Shown: positions 18,667-26,936 of the stretch, piece after piece
Layout: each line of letters opens with the position of its first letter
Numbering within the stretch: position 1 is the stretch's first letter
NCBI GenBank assembly: GCA_018401875.1
Contig: JAGYJZ010000005.1
Location: 124,001-188,000, forward strand
Length of the DNA stretch: 64,000 bases
DNA from: Salibacteraceae bacterium
Lineage (GTDB): Bacteria; Bacteroidota; Bacteroidia; Flavobacteriales_G; Salibacteraceae
Reading direction: 5' to 3'
Notes under the pieces: generated by a model
The model's database searches: none
What the model was told of the DNA's origin: nothing
What the model saw: the letters and a program-made list of their open reading frames with translations, nothing else
Made by a program: the position numbers and the translations under genes

Positions 18667-19686
18667 ATGACAATTACAGATACCCGCCAACTTTTACGAC
18701 ATTGGACGATTAAGAAAGTTTTTAACGCCTTTCGCACACTTGCCAGTTACTACAATGGGAGGCTATCTGGAAATCCACAGCATTGGGGAAAACCCATCAG
18801 TCTATCGATTGAACCAACCACTGCGTGCAATTTGCGGTGCCCTGAATGCCCCAGTGGATTGCGCTCGTTTACCCGACCCACAGGAAAATTGAGCCTCGAT
18901 CTTTTGGATAAAACGCTCGATGAAGTGAAGGAACACTGCACGTATATCAATTTCTATTTTCAGGGTGAACCCTATTTGCATCCTGATTTCTTCGAAATGG
19001 TAAGGCGCGCAGACCGTGCTGGAATTTATACGGCAACAAGCACGAATGCGCACTTCCTGGATGATGTTCGCGCAAAAAAAACAGTGGAATCGGGCCTCGA
19101 CAGATTGATAATTTCGATTGACGGCACAGAGCAATCGACCTACGAAAGCTACCGAAAAGAGGGTAGTTTAGAAAAAGTAATCGAAGGGACAAAGAATGTC
19201 GTGAAATGGAAACGGCAGCTCAACTCAAAAACTCCGCACATCATTTTCCAATTCTTGGTGGTCAAACCCAATGAACATCAAATTGAAGATGTTAAAAAAC
19301 TAGGGAAGGAACTCGGTGTGGATGAAGTAAAATTCAAAACCGCTCAGATTTATGACTTTGAAGATGGCAACGCATTGATTCCCACCATTGATAAATATTC
19401 CCGTTACAAAAAAACCAACGCAGGAAAGTGGATGATCAAAAATCCACTGGACAACCATTGTTGGAGAATGTGGTCGGGTGCAGTAATTACTTGGGATGGA
19501 AAAGTGATTCCGTGCTGCTTTGACAAAGACGCCCATCACAGCATGGGCAATTTAGAGCAAGCATCGTTCACTGAAATATGGAACTCAGCAGGCTACCGCC
19601 AATTCAGAAAAAGCATCCTTATTGGCCGCGATCAGATAGAAATGTGCAAAAATTGCTCTGAGGGAACTACGGTGTGGGAAACTTAA
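18667..19686 (+). CDS. Radical SAM / SPASM domain protein
   Basis: Fe-S enzyme of the radical S-adenosylmethionine superfamily, about 339 residues. The SAM-binding [4Fe-4S] motif CxxxCxxC is seen in SIEPTTACNLRCPECPSGL. The core TIM-barrel motifs include FYFQGEPYLHPDF and LIISIDG. The C-terminal SPASM region has cysteines for an auxiliary cluster: NHCWRMW, VIPCCFDKDA, MCKNCSEGT. Known SPASM proteins modify peptides or proteins or mature enzymes; the substrate here is unknown and no small precursor-peptide gene is visible beside it. It diverges from the MMPL gene and shares its TTAA stop with frr on the other strand. Confidence 0.9.
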   Translation: MTITDTRQLLRHWTIKKVFNAFRTLASYYNGRLSGNPQHWGKPISLSIEPTTACNLRCPECPSGLRSFTRPTGKLSLDLLDKTLDEVKEHCTYINFYFQGEPYLHPDFFEMVRRADRAGIYTATSTNAHFLDDVRAKKTVESGLDRLIISIDGTEQSTYESYRKEGSLEKVIEGTKNVVKWKRQLNSKTPHIIFQFLVVKPNEHQIEDVKKLGKELGVDEVKFKTAQIYDFEDGNALIPTIDKYSRYKKTNAGKWMIKNPLDNHCWRMWSGAVITWDGKVIPCCFDKDAHHSMGNLEQASFTEIWNSAGYRQFRKSILIGRDQIEMCKNCSEGTTVWET

Positions 19687-20243
19687 ACCGTCATGATGTC
19701 CTTCTCTTTGACTTCTAAAATAGACTCTACGGTCTTACCATAAGAATCAGTAAGCTTTTGAACGCGCTCTTCGGCATCTTTAGCAAGGTCATCAGAAATG
19801 GTGTCTTTTTGCAGGCGCTTTATTTCATCATTGGCTTCTTTGCGCGCGTTTCGTATAGACACTTTTGCGTGCTCGCCTTCCGCTTTGGTTTGTTTCACCA
19901 AGTTTAATCTTCGTTCTTCGGTCAAAGGCGGAACATTGATCATGATTAACTCACCGTTGTTCTGTGGATTCAAACCCAAGTTGGCAGCCATGATGGCCTT
20001 TTCGATGATGGGAAGCATAGCTTTTTCCCATGGTTGAACCGAGATGGTGCGCGCATCAGGCGTATTGACATTGCTCACTTGATTCAGCGGAGTATTGTTG
20101 CCATAGTAATCTACAAACACACCTTCGAGCATGCTGGCGCTCGCCTTTCCCGCTCTAATCTTCAGTAACTCTTTATGCAAATGGTCGATGGCTGCCTCCA
20201 TGGAGTCTTTCGCCATATCGTATATCATTTCAATTTCTTCCAT
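19683..20243 (-). CDS. frr: Ribosome recycling factor
   Basis: Splits the post-termination ribosome together with EF-G. From the chosen start (MEEIEMIYDMAKDSMEAAI) the product is 186 residues, the normal family size; an in-frame ATG at 20267 would add 8 unusual residues. Family motifs: LLKIRAGKASASMLEGVFVDYYG, TPDARTISVQPWE, AIMAANLGLNPQNNG, PPLTEERRLNLVKQ and the C-terminal VQKLTDSYGKTVESILEVKEKDIM. It follows pyrH by about 46 bases, the usual frr-pyrH pairing. Confidence 0.96.
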   Translation of the reverse strand: MEEIEMIYDMAKDSMEAAIDHLHKELLKIRAGKASASMLEGVFVDYYGNNTPLNQVSNVNTPDARTISVQPWEKAMLPIIEKAIMAANLGLNPQNNGELIMINVPPLTEERRLNLVKQTKAEGEHAKVSIRNARKEANDEIKRLQKDTISDDLAKDAEERVQKLTDSYGKTVESILEVKEKDIMTV

Positions 20244-20289
20244 CTCATCAATTAATTGTCGCTGCAATAATAATTAGAAACTGCAATAA

Positions 20290-21006
20290 TTAAACCTCCA
20301 CTAAGGTTCCAACGTGCTGCCCTTCCACCACTCTCGTTAAGTTTCCGGGCTTGTTCATATCAAACACAATGATCGGGACATTATTCTCACGACACAGCGT
20401 AAAGGCCGTCATATCCATCACGTTTAAATTTTTTGATATTGCTTCTGAAAACGACAGGTTATCGAATTTCACTGCGTTTGCATCTTTTTCAGGATCAGCA
20501 GAATAAATACCGTCAACGCGCGTGCCTTTCAAGATCACATCCGCCTCAATTTCTATTGCCCGCAACGATGCTGCGGTGTCTGTGGTGAAGTATGGATTTC
20601 CGGTTCCCGCACCAAAAATTACAACGCGGCCTTTTTCGAGATGCCTCACGGCCTTTCTGCGTATAAAAGGCTCGGCAATTTGTTCCATTTTAATGGCGGT
20701 TTGAAGTCGAGTTTTCAATCCGATGGATTCGAGGGCCGATTGCAAAGACAGGCTGTTGATCACCGTAGCGAGCATTCCCATGTGATCGCCTTGCACGCGA
20801 TCGATCATGTTTCCATCGGCTTGAATGCCTCGGAAAATATTTCCACCACCCACAACTACGGCTACTTCAACACCGCGTTCTGCGATTGATTTTATCTCAT
20901 ACCCGTATTGCATGAGTCGTTTGTTATCGATTCCGTATTGCTGCTCGCCCATGAGCGCTTCGCCACTCAGCTTTAGCAGTACCCTTTTGTATTTCATTTC
21001 AGCCAT
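20290..21006 (-). CDS. pyrH: UMP kinase
   Basis: Phosphorylates UMP to UDP in pyrimidine nucleotide synthesis; a hexameric amino-acid-kinase-fold enzyme. 238 residues, full length. Motifs: [13 protein letters not shown] at the N-terminus, [42 protein letters not shown] and [17 protein letters not shown] terminator separates it from tsf upstream, and a perfect TAGGTTTG ends 4 bases before its ATG, so it heads its own, probably leaderless, pyrH-frr unit. Confidence 0.97.
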   Translation of the reverse strand: MAEMKYKRVLLKLSGEALMGEQQYGIDNKRLMQYGYEIKSIAERGVEVAVVVGGGNIFRGIQADGNMIDRVQGDHMGMLATVINSLSLQSALESIGLKTRLQTAIKMEQIAEPFIRRKAVRHLEKGRVVIFGAGTGNPYFTTDTAASLRAIEIEADVILKGTRVDGIYSADPEKDANAVKFDNLSFSEAISKNLNVMDMTAFTLCRENNVPIIVFDMNKPGNLTRVVEGQHVGTLVEV

Positions 21007-21010
21007 GGAG

Positions 21011-21018
21011 CAAACCTA
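21011..21018 (-). promoter_or_regulatory. Predicted -7 box of pyrH, 4 bases from the start codon
   Basis: TAGGTTTG on the minus strand, then CTCC, then the ATG at 21006. With the usual -7 geometry, transcription would start at or one base before the A of ATG. Confidence 0.65.
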
Positions 21019-21092
21019 ATTCATTTTTAGTGAGAAGTGCGTCTGAGATATCAACGAACGTGGTTGAAAAACAGATTCAAAATTATTGGCAC

Positions 21093-21125
21093 AAAAAAAG
21101 AGCGATGAAATAATCATCGCTCTTT
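21093..21125 (-). terminator. Rho-independent terminator after tsf
   Basis: A perfect 12-bp stem (AAAGAGCGATGA / TCATCGCTCTTT) with a 5-base loop, followed on the minus strand by a run of T. It begins 16 bases after the tsf stop and ends the rplM-rpsI-rpsB-tsf unit. Confidence 0.92.
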
Positions 21126-21140
21126 AAAATTTTAATTGAT

Positions 21141-21974
21141 TTAATTCAATGCGTGGCGCTTAAAGCTTGTGACAGTCAAGCTGCCATCGATATCTTTTAG
21201 CATTTGCTCAACAGACTTTTTATTGTCTTTGATAAAAGCTTGGCTCAACAAGGTGTTTTCCTTAAAGAACTTGTTCAATTTGCCTTGCGCAATTTTTTCA
21301 AGCATTTCTTCTGGTTTACCTTCTTGACGAGCGATGTCCATTCCGATTTCGATTTCTTTTTCGATCACGTCTGTTGGCACACCATCTTTATCAAGTGCAA
21401 CAGGATTCATCGCAGCGATTTGCATTGCTACATCTCTTCCCGCTTCGAGCACTGCTTCGCCCAGTTTGTTTAATCCAACCATAGAAGCCACTTGGTTTCC
21501 GGGGTGATTGTAAGCAACCACTGCTTCCGCTTCGATCACATCCAACACTCCTAAGTCGATCTTCTCACCGATCTTACCGATCATTTCTATAATTTTCTCG
21601 CCAACGGTAAGGCCATCGCCATAAGATTGAGCTTTCAACTCTTCCGCAGTTTTCACGCCAGAATTCAATGCTATCTCAACCATTTTTTCGGCTGTTTGAA
21701 CGAATTCTGCGTTTTTGGCAACGAAGTCCGTTTCGCAGCTCAACACAGCAATAACTCCTTTCTTTCCAGAAGCGTTTGTCTTTGCAACAACCAAGCCTTC
21801 AGAGGCATCTCTATCGCCTCGGTTAGCTGCTACTTTCTGTCCTTTTTTTCTAAGAATTTCGATTGCTTTGTCAAAATCTCCTTCGGCTTCCACCAATGCT
21901 TTCTTGCAATCCATCATTCCGCTTCCCGTCATTTGACGCAAGCGATTTACTTCTGATGCTATAATATTCGACAT
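21141..21974 (-). CDS. tsf: Translation elongation factor Ts
   Basis: Nucleotide exchange factor for EF-Tu. 277 residues. The N-terminal UBA-like domain and TDVG-type motif are seen in VNRLRQMTGSGMMDCKKALVEAEGDFDKAIEILRKKG. The core has VLSCETDFVAKNAEFV and VDVIEAEAVVAYNHPGNQVASMVGLNK-like family sequence, and the C-terminal part has LEKIAQGKLNKFFKE and LLSQAFIKD. It follows rpsB by 12 bases, the conserved rpsB-tsf pair. Confidence 0.97.
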   Translation of the reverse strand: MSNIIASEVNRLRQMTGSGMMDCKKALVEAEGDFDKAIEILRKKGQKVAANRGDRDASEGLVVAKTNASGKKGVIAVLSCETDFVAKNAEFVQTAEKMVEIALNSGVKTAEELKAQSYGDGLTVGEKIIEMIGKIGEKIDLGVLDVIEAEAVVAYNHPGNQVASMVGLNKLGEAVLEAGRDVAMQIAAMNPVALDKDGVPTDVIEKEIEIGMDIARQEGKPEEMLEKIAQGKLNKFFKENTLLSQAFIKDNKKSVEQMLKDIDGSLTVTSFKRHALN

Positions 21975-21986
21975 CCTATATCCTAT

Positions 21987-22766
21987 TTAATCGTTCGTAG
22001 TTTCTTCTGCAACTGCTTCTTTCTTTACAGCCTTTGTTTCGTCTTCTTCCTTCTCGTCTTTGTTCTTCTCACGATCATTCTTTCGCTCAGACAATCCTTC
22101 CTTGATGGCTTCTGTCATGATAGAAACAATCTTGTAAATAGACTGTGTAGCGTCATCATTTCCAGGGATTGGAAAATCAACTGCACGCGGGTCAGAGTTT
22201 GTATCAACGATAGCAAACGTAGGGATGTTCAATTTTCTTGCTTCGCGCACAGCGATGTGCTCTTTGTTGATATCAATGATAAACAACGCAGCTGGAAGTC
22301 GGGTAAGATCGGAGATGCTTCCGAAGTCTTTATCAAGCTTCTCGCGTTGACGATCAACTTGAAGACGCTCTCTTTTTGACATGGTAAGGAACGTTCCATC
22401 AGCCTTCATTTTATCAATAGAAGACATCTTGCGAATCGCCTTTCTGATTGTAACGAAGTTGGTCAACATTCCACCGGGCCAGCGCTCAGTAACGAAGGGC
22501 ATGTTCACTTCGCCAGCTAATGTCTCTAATGAGCTTTTCGCTTGCTTCTTGGTTGATACGAACAAAATCTTTTTACCTGATTTTGCAATTTGCTTCAATG
22601 CTGCAGCTGCTTCTTCCGCTTTTGCAACAGTTTTGTGTAAGTCAATAACGTGAATACCGTTACGCTCCATAAAAATGTATGGAGACATATTTGGGTTCCA
22701 CTTTCTTTTCAAGTGTCCGAAATGCACACCTGCTTCTAAGAGTTCTTTGTAGCTTGTTCTTGCCAT
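21987..22766 (-). CDS. rpsB: 30S ribosomal protein S2
   Basis: Small-subunit protein, 259 residues. Family signatures: LLEAGVHFGHLKRKWNPNM, FMERNGIHVIDLHKT, TERWPGGMLTNFVTIRKAI and AIVDTNSDPRAVDFPIPGNDDA. It ends in a highly charged Lys/Glu-rich tail of about 35 residues, common in Bacteroidota S2. The 86-base leader between it and rpsI contains a strong hairpin listed separately. Confidence 0.97.
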   Translation of the reverse strand: MARTSYKELLEAGVHFGHLKRKWNPNMSPYIFMERNGIHVIDLHKTVAKAEEAAAALKQIAKSGKKILFVSTKKQAKSSLETLAGEVNMPFVTERWPGGMLTNFVTIRKAIRKMSSIDKMKADGTFLTMSKRERLQVDRQREKLDKDFGSISDLTRLPAALFIIDINKEHIAVREARKLNIPTFAIVDTNSDPRAVDFPIPGNDDATQSIYKIVSIMTEAIKEGLSERKNDREKNKDEKEEDETKAVKKEAVAEETTND

Positions 22767-22786
22767 GTTTACCTTCTTGTTAAAGC

Positions 22787-22822
22787 AATCAGCGGGTAGT
22801 TCCCGTGGAAATCCCGCTGATT
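22787..22822 (-). promoter_or_regulatory. Hairpin in the rpsI-rpsB spacer, candidate S2 leader or attenuator
   Basis: A perfect 10-bp stem AATCAGCGGG / CCCGCTGATT encloses 16 bases, about 20 bases before the rpsB start. The loop holds a second CGGG that could instead pair with the CCCG of the 3' arm, giving two exclusive folds. No T-run follows in the direction of transcription, so it is not a typical terminator. I saw no TAnnTTTG promoter in this spacer. Confidence 0.55.
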
Positions 22823-22852
22823 TAGATTCTAAACTATTATTATATAAATGAA

Positions 22853-23239
22853 TTAACGCTTGCTGAATTGGAAACGCTTACGTGCTTTCTTCTGACCTGG
22901 CTTCTTACGTTCCACCATTCTTGGGTCACGTGTCATGAATCCTTCTGCACGAAGTGCTGATTTGTATTCTGCATTGATCTTCACCAATGCCCTAGAAATT
23001 CCTAATCGAATCGCCTCAACTTGACCATTGATACCACCACCTGTAACATTCACTGTAACGTCATATTGACCTTCAGTTTCTGTAGTTGCGAATGGCTGGT
23101 GCAATTTGTGGTGTAAAAACGCTGTGTCTACGTATTCTTTATAATCACGGTGATTAATGGTGATGTTGCCCTTTCCTTTTGAAAGGTAAACTCTAGCAAT
23201 GCTAGACTTTCTGCGACCAAGTGCATTAGTTACGTCCAT
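22853..23239 (-). CDS. rpsI: 30S ribosomal protein S9
   Basis: Small-subunit protein of 128 residues. Typical features are ALGRRKSSIARVYLSKGKG at the N-terminus, TVNVTGGGINGQVEAIRLGISRALV in the middle, and the basic RDPRMVERKKPGQKKARKRFQFSKR at the C-terminus, which reaches toward the P-site tRNA. It follows rplM with 1 base between stop and start, the conserved rplM-rpsI pair. Confidence 0.97.
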   Translation of the reverse strand: MDVTNALGRRKSSIARVYLSKGKGNITINHRDYKEYVDTAFLHHKLHQPFATTETEGQYDVTVNVTGGGINGQVEAIRLGISRALVKINAEYKSALRAEGFMTRDPRMVERKKPGQKKARKRFQFSKR

Positions 23240-23240
23240 C

Positions 23241-23696
23241 TTACTTTATTGCGTTGATATCGATTGTCTTTGGTTGTTGAGCTGAATGAGGATGCTCAGA
23301 TCCTGAGTACACATATAAGTTGCGGTACATTTGACTTCCAAGCTTGTTCTTTGGCAACATGCCTTTCACAGCCCATTCGATCAAATCTTCTGGTTTTCTT
23401 TGAAGTGTTTCAGCAGCAGTACGCGTGCGTTGACCACCTGGAAAACCTGTATGCCAGATTCTTTCTTTGGTTTCAGTTTTATTTCCTGAAAGGCTAATCG
23501 CCTCGGCATTGATCACAATTACGTTATCACCACAATCAACATGTGGAGTGAAATTAGTCTTGTGTTTACCTCTAAGCAAGTATGCTACGTGCGAAGAAAA
23601 TCGACCAAGAATTTGATCTTTTGCATCTACAACAACCCACTGCTTATCGGCAGTTTCAACGTTTGCTGAGATTGTTTTATAACTCAAATGACTCAC
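23241..23696 (-). CDS. rplM: 50S ribosomal protein L13
   Basis: Large-subunit protein, 151 residues. Family motifs: WVVVDAKDQILGRFSSHVAYLLRGKHK, HVDCGDNVIVINAEAISLSGNK, RIWHTGFPGG, AVKGMLPKNKLGSQMYRNLYVY and SEHPHSAQQPK. The start MSHLSYKTISAN matches Bacteroidota L13 proteins. It is the first gene of the rplM-rpsI-rpsB-tsf run and has the best promoter in the window plus a small hairpin at the very 5' end of its leader. Confidence 0.97.
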   Translation of the reverse strand: MSHLSYKTISANVETADKQWVVVDAKDQILGRFSSHVAYLLRGKHKTNFTPHVDCGDNVIVINAEAISLSGNKTETKERIWHTGFPGGQRTRTAAETLQRKPEDLIEWAVKGMLPKNKLGSQMYRNLYVYSGSEHPHSAQQPKTIDINAIK

Positions 23697-23714
23697 TGTT
23701 CCTATAGTTTTATT

Positions 23715-23728
23715 CCCCTAAAAAGGGG
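23715..23728 (-). promoter_or_regulatory. 5'-proximal hairpin in the rplM leader
   Basis: On the minus strand CCCCT-TTTT-AGGGG, a 5-bp GC-rich stem that starts within a few bases of the predicted transcription start and about 20 bases before the rplM ATG. It may stabilise the mRNA or form part of an L13 autoregulatory leader. Confidence 0.5.
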
Positions 23729-23730
23729 CG

Positions 23731-23760
23731 CAAAGATAAAACTATTTTTAACCGAACCAA
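23731..23760 (-). promoter_or_regulatory. Promoter of the rplM-rpsI operon
   Basis: TTG (23758-23760), 19 bases, TATCTTTG (23731-23738) on the minus strand: a full match to the Bacteroidota sigma consensus TTG-N19-21-TAnnTTTG. It is the only element in the window where both boxes match exactly. Confidence 0.8.
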
Positions 23761-23792
23761 GCTGTTGAAAAAGAATTTATTGACTGAGCTGC

Positions 23793-24467
23793 TCACTTAT
23801 CTGTTTTCATTAGATTCCAATTCATTCCCAATACGAGCTGCGATGAGTTCAGTCGCTTGTTATCACCCGGCAGCGCAGAAACATTAAGCAGCCCATGGTT
23901 GGTTTGCAGCGATGCGTTCCATGACAAACGTTCATTGATCGAGAACTGCACTCCTGCACCCAACGAAATTCCAACATCAAAAGCTGCAAAATCAGGTCTT
24001 GAATCATGATTAAGAGCAGGAGCTTGAGACGTGGCTTCATAGCCAAAGGTTGATTTCATGAGATATCCGACATACGTTCCAAGCTGAACGAAAAAGATTT
24101 GACGTTCGCCAAAATATCGCTCCACCATCAGTGGTAGAATTAAATAATCCATGCGAGTTGCTCCAGCAAAACTGGAAATCGGATTACCAAAGGCATCCGT
24201 TAATGGAAAATCATACCCTGAACCTTTTTGTTCGTAGCGAACTCCAGAAGCCAATGACACTTTCTCACGCACGAAGTAATTGGCTCCAATCTCAAGACCA
24301 TAAGCAAATGTGGTCTGTTCAAAATTACCCGAGAGGCTAGTCCCTGTGAAATATGCTGCCGATGGAAAAGCACTTATTGAAATTTGTGATTTGCCTTTTT
24401 GGGCAATTGAACTTGATGCGCAAAGTACCAATAAAATCAGCAGGTAAAAATTCCTCATTTGGCTCAT
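23793..24467 (-). CDS. Outer-membrane beta-barrel protein
   Basis: A 224-residue exported protein with a signal peptide (LLILLVLCASSSIAQ) and alternating hydrophobic strands typical of the small OMP_b-brl / PorT-like barrels. Examples are TFAYGLEIGANYFVREKVSLASGVRYEQKG, YLILPLMVERYFGERQIFFVQLGTYVGYL and DVGISLGAGVQFSINERLSWNASL. The final strand is LVLGMNWNL. Specific function unknown. Its ATG overlaps the TGA of the upstream T9SS cargo gene (ATGA), so it is the last gene of a four-gene operon. Confidence 0.8.
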   Translation of the reverse strand: MSQMRNFYLLILLVLCASSSIAQKGKSQISISAFPSAAYFTGTSLSGNFEQTTFAYGLEIGANYFVREKVSLASGVRYEQKGSGYDFPLTDAFGNPISSFAGATRMDYLILPLMVERYFGERQIFFVQLGTYVGYLMKSTFGYEATSQAPALNHDSRPDFAAFDVGISLGAGVQFSINERLSWNASLQTNHGLLNVSALPGDNKRLNSSQLVLGMNWNLMKTDK

Positions 24468-26119
24468 TGAACTACAATTTTCTTCACTACTTCAGCACCA
24501 TCTTGCTGAAATCTAAAAAAATAAATGCCAGACTTTTGTAAATCAAAAGAATATGACACATTTGGGGTTATGGTTTGATTAACATGACTTATACCCAAAG
24601 CATCGTAAATGTAAAGCTCACTTGGATTCTCAGTCATGATAAATACATTCACAATTCCATCAGACGGGTTGGGAAAACAAAGCACATTTTCAGTTTTTAA
24701 ATCCGAGTTTTCTATACCATGAACCTCGATTTCATTAGAAGTACTGCCTTTTTTATTGCTGACAGTAACACAAGGTGTGATTTCTGCTGTAAAAGTGCCC
24801 GTGTTTTCAGATTCGAAGTTTGGCCCAAAAACAATTGAATTTTGTGCAGTAAAATAAGCATCCGTGCCAGATTCTACAACAAAAGCATTGGTAGTACCTA
24901 CCTCCAAATCGTTTATTGCTGCGTACTCAGCTGAATTGGTTTGACATGTTATGTTGTATTGACTTGCTTCAAAGCTTGTCTCGCAACACGGTTGAATGAT
25001 TCCCTCGATTCTGCAAGGGCAAGTATTTAAACTACCAGTATAATAATCTTGAAAATAAAATGAGTAACTCTTGATACAAACACCACAATCATTCTCCAAA
25101 ATTACTTGGGCAATATAATACCCTACAGACATATTTATTGAGGTTGGTATGGTCATTTCGAATGTACCATTCTCCCAGCCGTTCGTGCAACTACCATAAT
25201 CTGAATAGATAAAATTCCCGACTTGATCTAGAATGTCAACGGAAATACTTTTAACATTCTCAAGACCAAAGAATCTAAGAGGATCGGTTCCTGTATTTTG
25301 TTGATTGCTGCTAACAACTTTATCTCCACTCGTAAAACTGCATGATAAACAAACGTTTTCATCACAATTCTTAACAATACTTATATCATCAATAAGAATA
25401 TAAGATGGACAATCTTCAACTCTTTCGCCTAAGCTCTGACTTTGAAGAATCATCCACGAGTAATCCTTCTTTGCTTTAAAACTTGGTGAAGTTACTCGGT
25501 GCCACGACCCTGGAGCATATTGGGGGTCATTGGGATCAAACTCAAATTCAATTAACTGAGAGCTTTGCCCTAAGTTATTTATTGATAAAGAATAACATTC
25601 CTCTCCATCTAGACAAGTCATATAATTGTTGTCATAAGATGCATCAGCATTTGCAAATACAATCTTGAACTTAACAGGATCACCTGTTGGATAAGCAATC
25701 GTATTATTTTGACTCACTCTATTTAGAAGCGCAGGTATTCTAACAAAAAAAGTGACAGCGTGAAAATTCCCCGCAACTAATGGCGTTTCTAATTCTTGTT
25801 GTATTAGTTCACAAGATCTTATACCAGCGTAGCCATTTGAGTTGTTATTGCCCAATATATCTGTGAAAACACCATTCGAACTAAGGTCTTCTTCTAGATT
25901 CCAGTTTTCTATAACGAACCAATCTGGTGTATGAAACTCGGCTTGTCCTAAAAACCATTGATCTGTTTTCCAACACTCAGACCACTCTAATTGACTTCTA
26001 TTATTCGGAAATGTGCTGAATTGATTATGATTTTCAAACCCATCATTACAAACCTCTTGTGCTTGAAATTGATTTGAGAGACCTAAAAACATTGTGCAGC
26101 AAAGAATGTGAATTTTCAT
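24464..26119 (-). CDS. T9SS type A sorting-domain protein of unknown function
   Basis: A 551-residue secreted protein. The signal peptide ends GLSNQFQAQ. The C-terminal roughly 75 residues are a type A T9SS sorting domain: VLCFPNPSDGIVNVFIMTE, ELYIYDALGISHVNQ, SGIYFFRFQQDGAEVVKKIVVQ. The body is cysteine-rich (for instance CETSFEASQYNITCQ and CLDGEECYSLSI) and its first 230 residues resemble a secreted jelly-roll region (GYAGIRSCELIQQELETPLVAGNFHAVTFFVRI). I do not recognise an enzyme domain. It overlaps both neighbours by 4 bases (ATGA), which indicates tight co-translation with the flanking barrel proteins. Confidence 0.82.
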   Translation of the reverse strand: MKIHILCCTMFLGLSNQFQAQEVCNDGFENHNQFSTFPNNRSQLEWSECWKTDQWFLGQAEFHTPDWFVIENWNLEEDLSSNGVFTDILGNNNSNGYAGIRSCELIQQELETPLVAGNFHAVTFFVRIPALLNRVSQNNTIAYPTGDPVKFKIVFANADASYDNNYMTCLDGEECYSLSINNLGQSSQLIEFEFDPNDPQYAPGSWHRVTSPSFKAKKDYSWMILQSQSLGERVEDCPSYILIDDISIVKNCDENVCLSCSFTSGDKVVSSNQQNTGTDPLRFFGLENVKSISVDILDQVGNFIYSDYGSCTNGWENGTFEMTIPTSINMSVGYYIAQVILENDCGVCIKSYSFYFQDYYTGSLNTCPCRIEGIIQPCCETSFEASQYNITCQTNSAEYAAINDLEVGTTNAFVVESGTDAYFTAQNSIVFGPNFESENTGTFTAEITPCVTVSNKKGSTSNEIEVHGIENSDLKTENVLCFPNPSDGIVNVFIMTENPSELYIYDALGISHVNQTITPNVSYSFDLQKSGIYFFRFQQDGAEVVKKIVVQ

Positions 26120-26931
26120 ATTATTTTAAATTTTACGGAAAGTCCAATAAACCTTTTACTTACCCCTCCCCAATAGCGATGAACGTTCTGTTTAAAAAAC
26201 ACACTTATTGCATCGATTTTATTTACTGAAGGAAATCTTAACCCGAGATCAATCACGACATTATTATTAATTCCGTATTTAACGATTTCATTAACCTTGT
26301 TGTCAGGGGTGCGAAAACTTCTATTTTCTTCTGGTAGTCTTCGATTGAGGAACCTCAAATAAGCGAAACTTTCAATACCTAGACTAAACAAAGCCGAGAC
26401 ATTTCGAACGTTATAATTCAAGCCAAATCTCAAGGGAAGAGTAATTGCATGTGCTGTATACCTTCCCAATATTTCGTTAACTTCTTGCCCTGAACTATCT
26501 ATATAAGACTTTCCATATTTCCATAAATCCCGAGACTCAAAATACCCTATCCCGAAGTCACAAAAAAAGTGATCAATCTTCATCTTATCAACAGGATTCA
26601 AACCAAACGTATGACGAATCAATAATTCTCCCCCATAGCCAGGATGCCAAGTATCTACATTAACAGTTGAACTAAAAGAATGGAGATTCACTACACCTCC
26701 GATTAATCTATTGGAACTTGTTCCGTAAACTGTTGATACAAATGTATTTGGACTCAATATAAACTCCCACGACCCCTTCTGCTTTAAGTCGTTCAATACT
26801 TTGGTTTTTACCTTATCAAGAAAATTGGAAACAACCGAATCTGCAGACGATTGAGAAAATGCACAATTTGAAAAGAACAGCAAAAAAAGACAAGACGCTG
26901 CAATAGTTCTTATTTCAGAATGCTCTTGCAC
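26116..26931 (-). CDS. Putative outer-membrane beta-barrel protein, unknown family
   Basis: A 271-residue exported protein with a hydrophobic leader (IAASCLFLLFFSNCAFSQ). The mature part alternates strands and turns like a barrel: FGIGYFESRDLWKYGKSY, TLPLRFGLNYNVRNVSALFSLGIESFAYL, NVVIDLGLRFPSVNKIDAISVFFKQNVHRYW, and a last strand FIGLSVKFKII ending in a hydrophobic residue as outer-membrane barrels do. Not assigned to a known family. It starts 5 bases after the S74 protein's stop and overlaps the T9SS cargo gene by 4 bases. Confidence 0.7.
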   Translation of the reverse strand: MQEHSEIRTIAASCLFLLFFSNCAFSQSSADSVVSNFLDKVKTKVLNDLKQKGSWEFILSPNTFVSTVYGTSSNRLIGGVVNLHSFSSTVNVDTWHPGYGGELLIRHTFGLNPVDKMKIDHFFCDFGIGYFESRDLWKYGKSYIDSSGQEVNEILGRYTAHAITLPLRFGLNYNVRNVSALFSLGIESFAYLRFLNRRLPEENRSFRTPDNKVNEIVKYGINNNVVIDLGLRFPSVNKIDAISVFFKQNVHRYWGGVSKRFIGLSVKFKII

Positions 26932-26936
26932 TACTA

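Noticed and set aside
23715-23728. Reading the rplM leader hairpin as a terminator for the barrel gene
   Set aside because: The stem is only 5 bp, it lies after the rplM promoter and its downstream tail is not a T-run.
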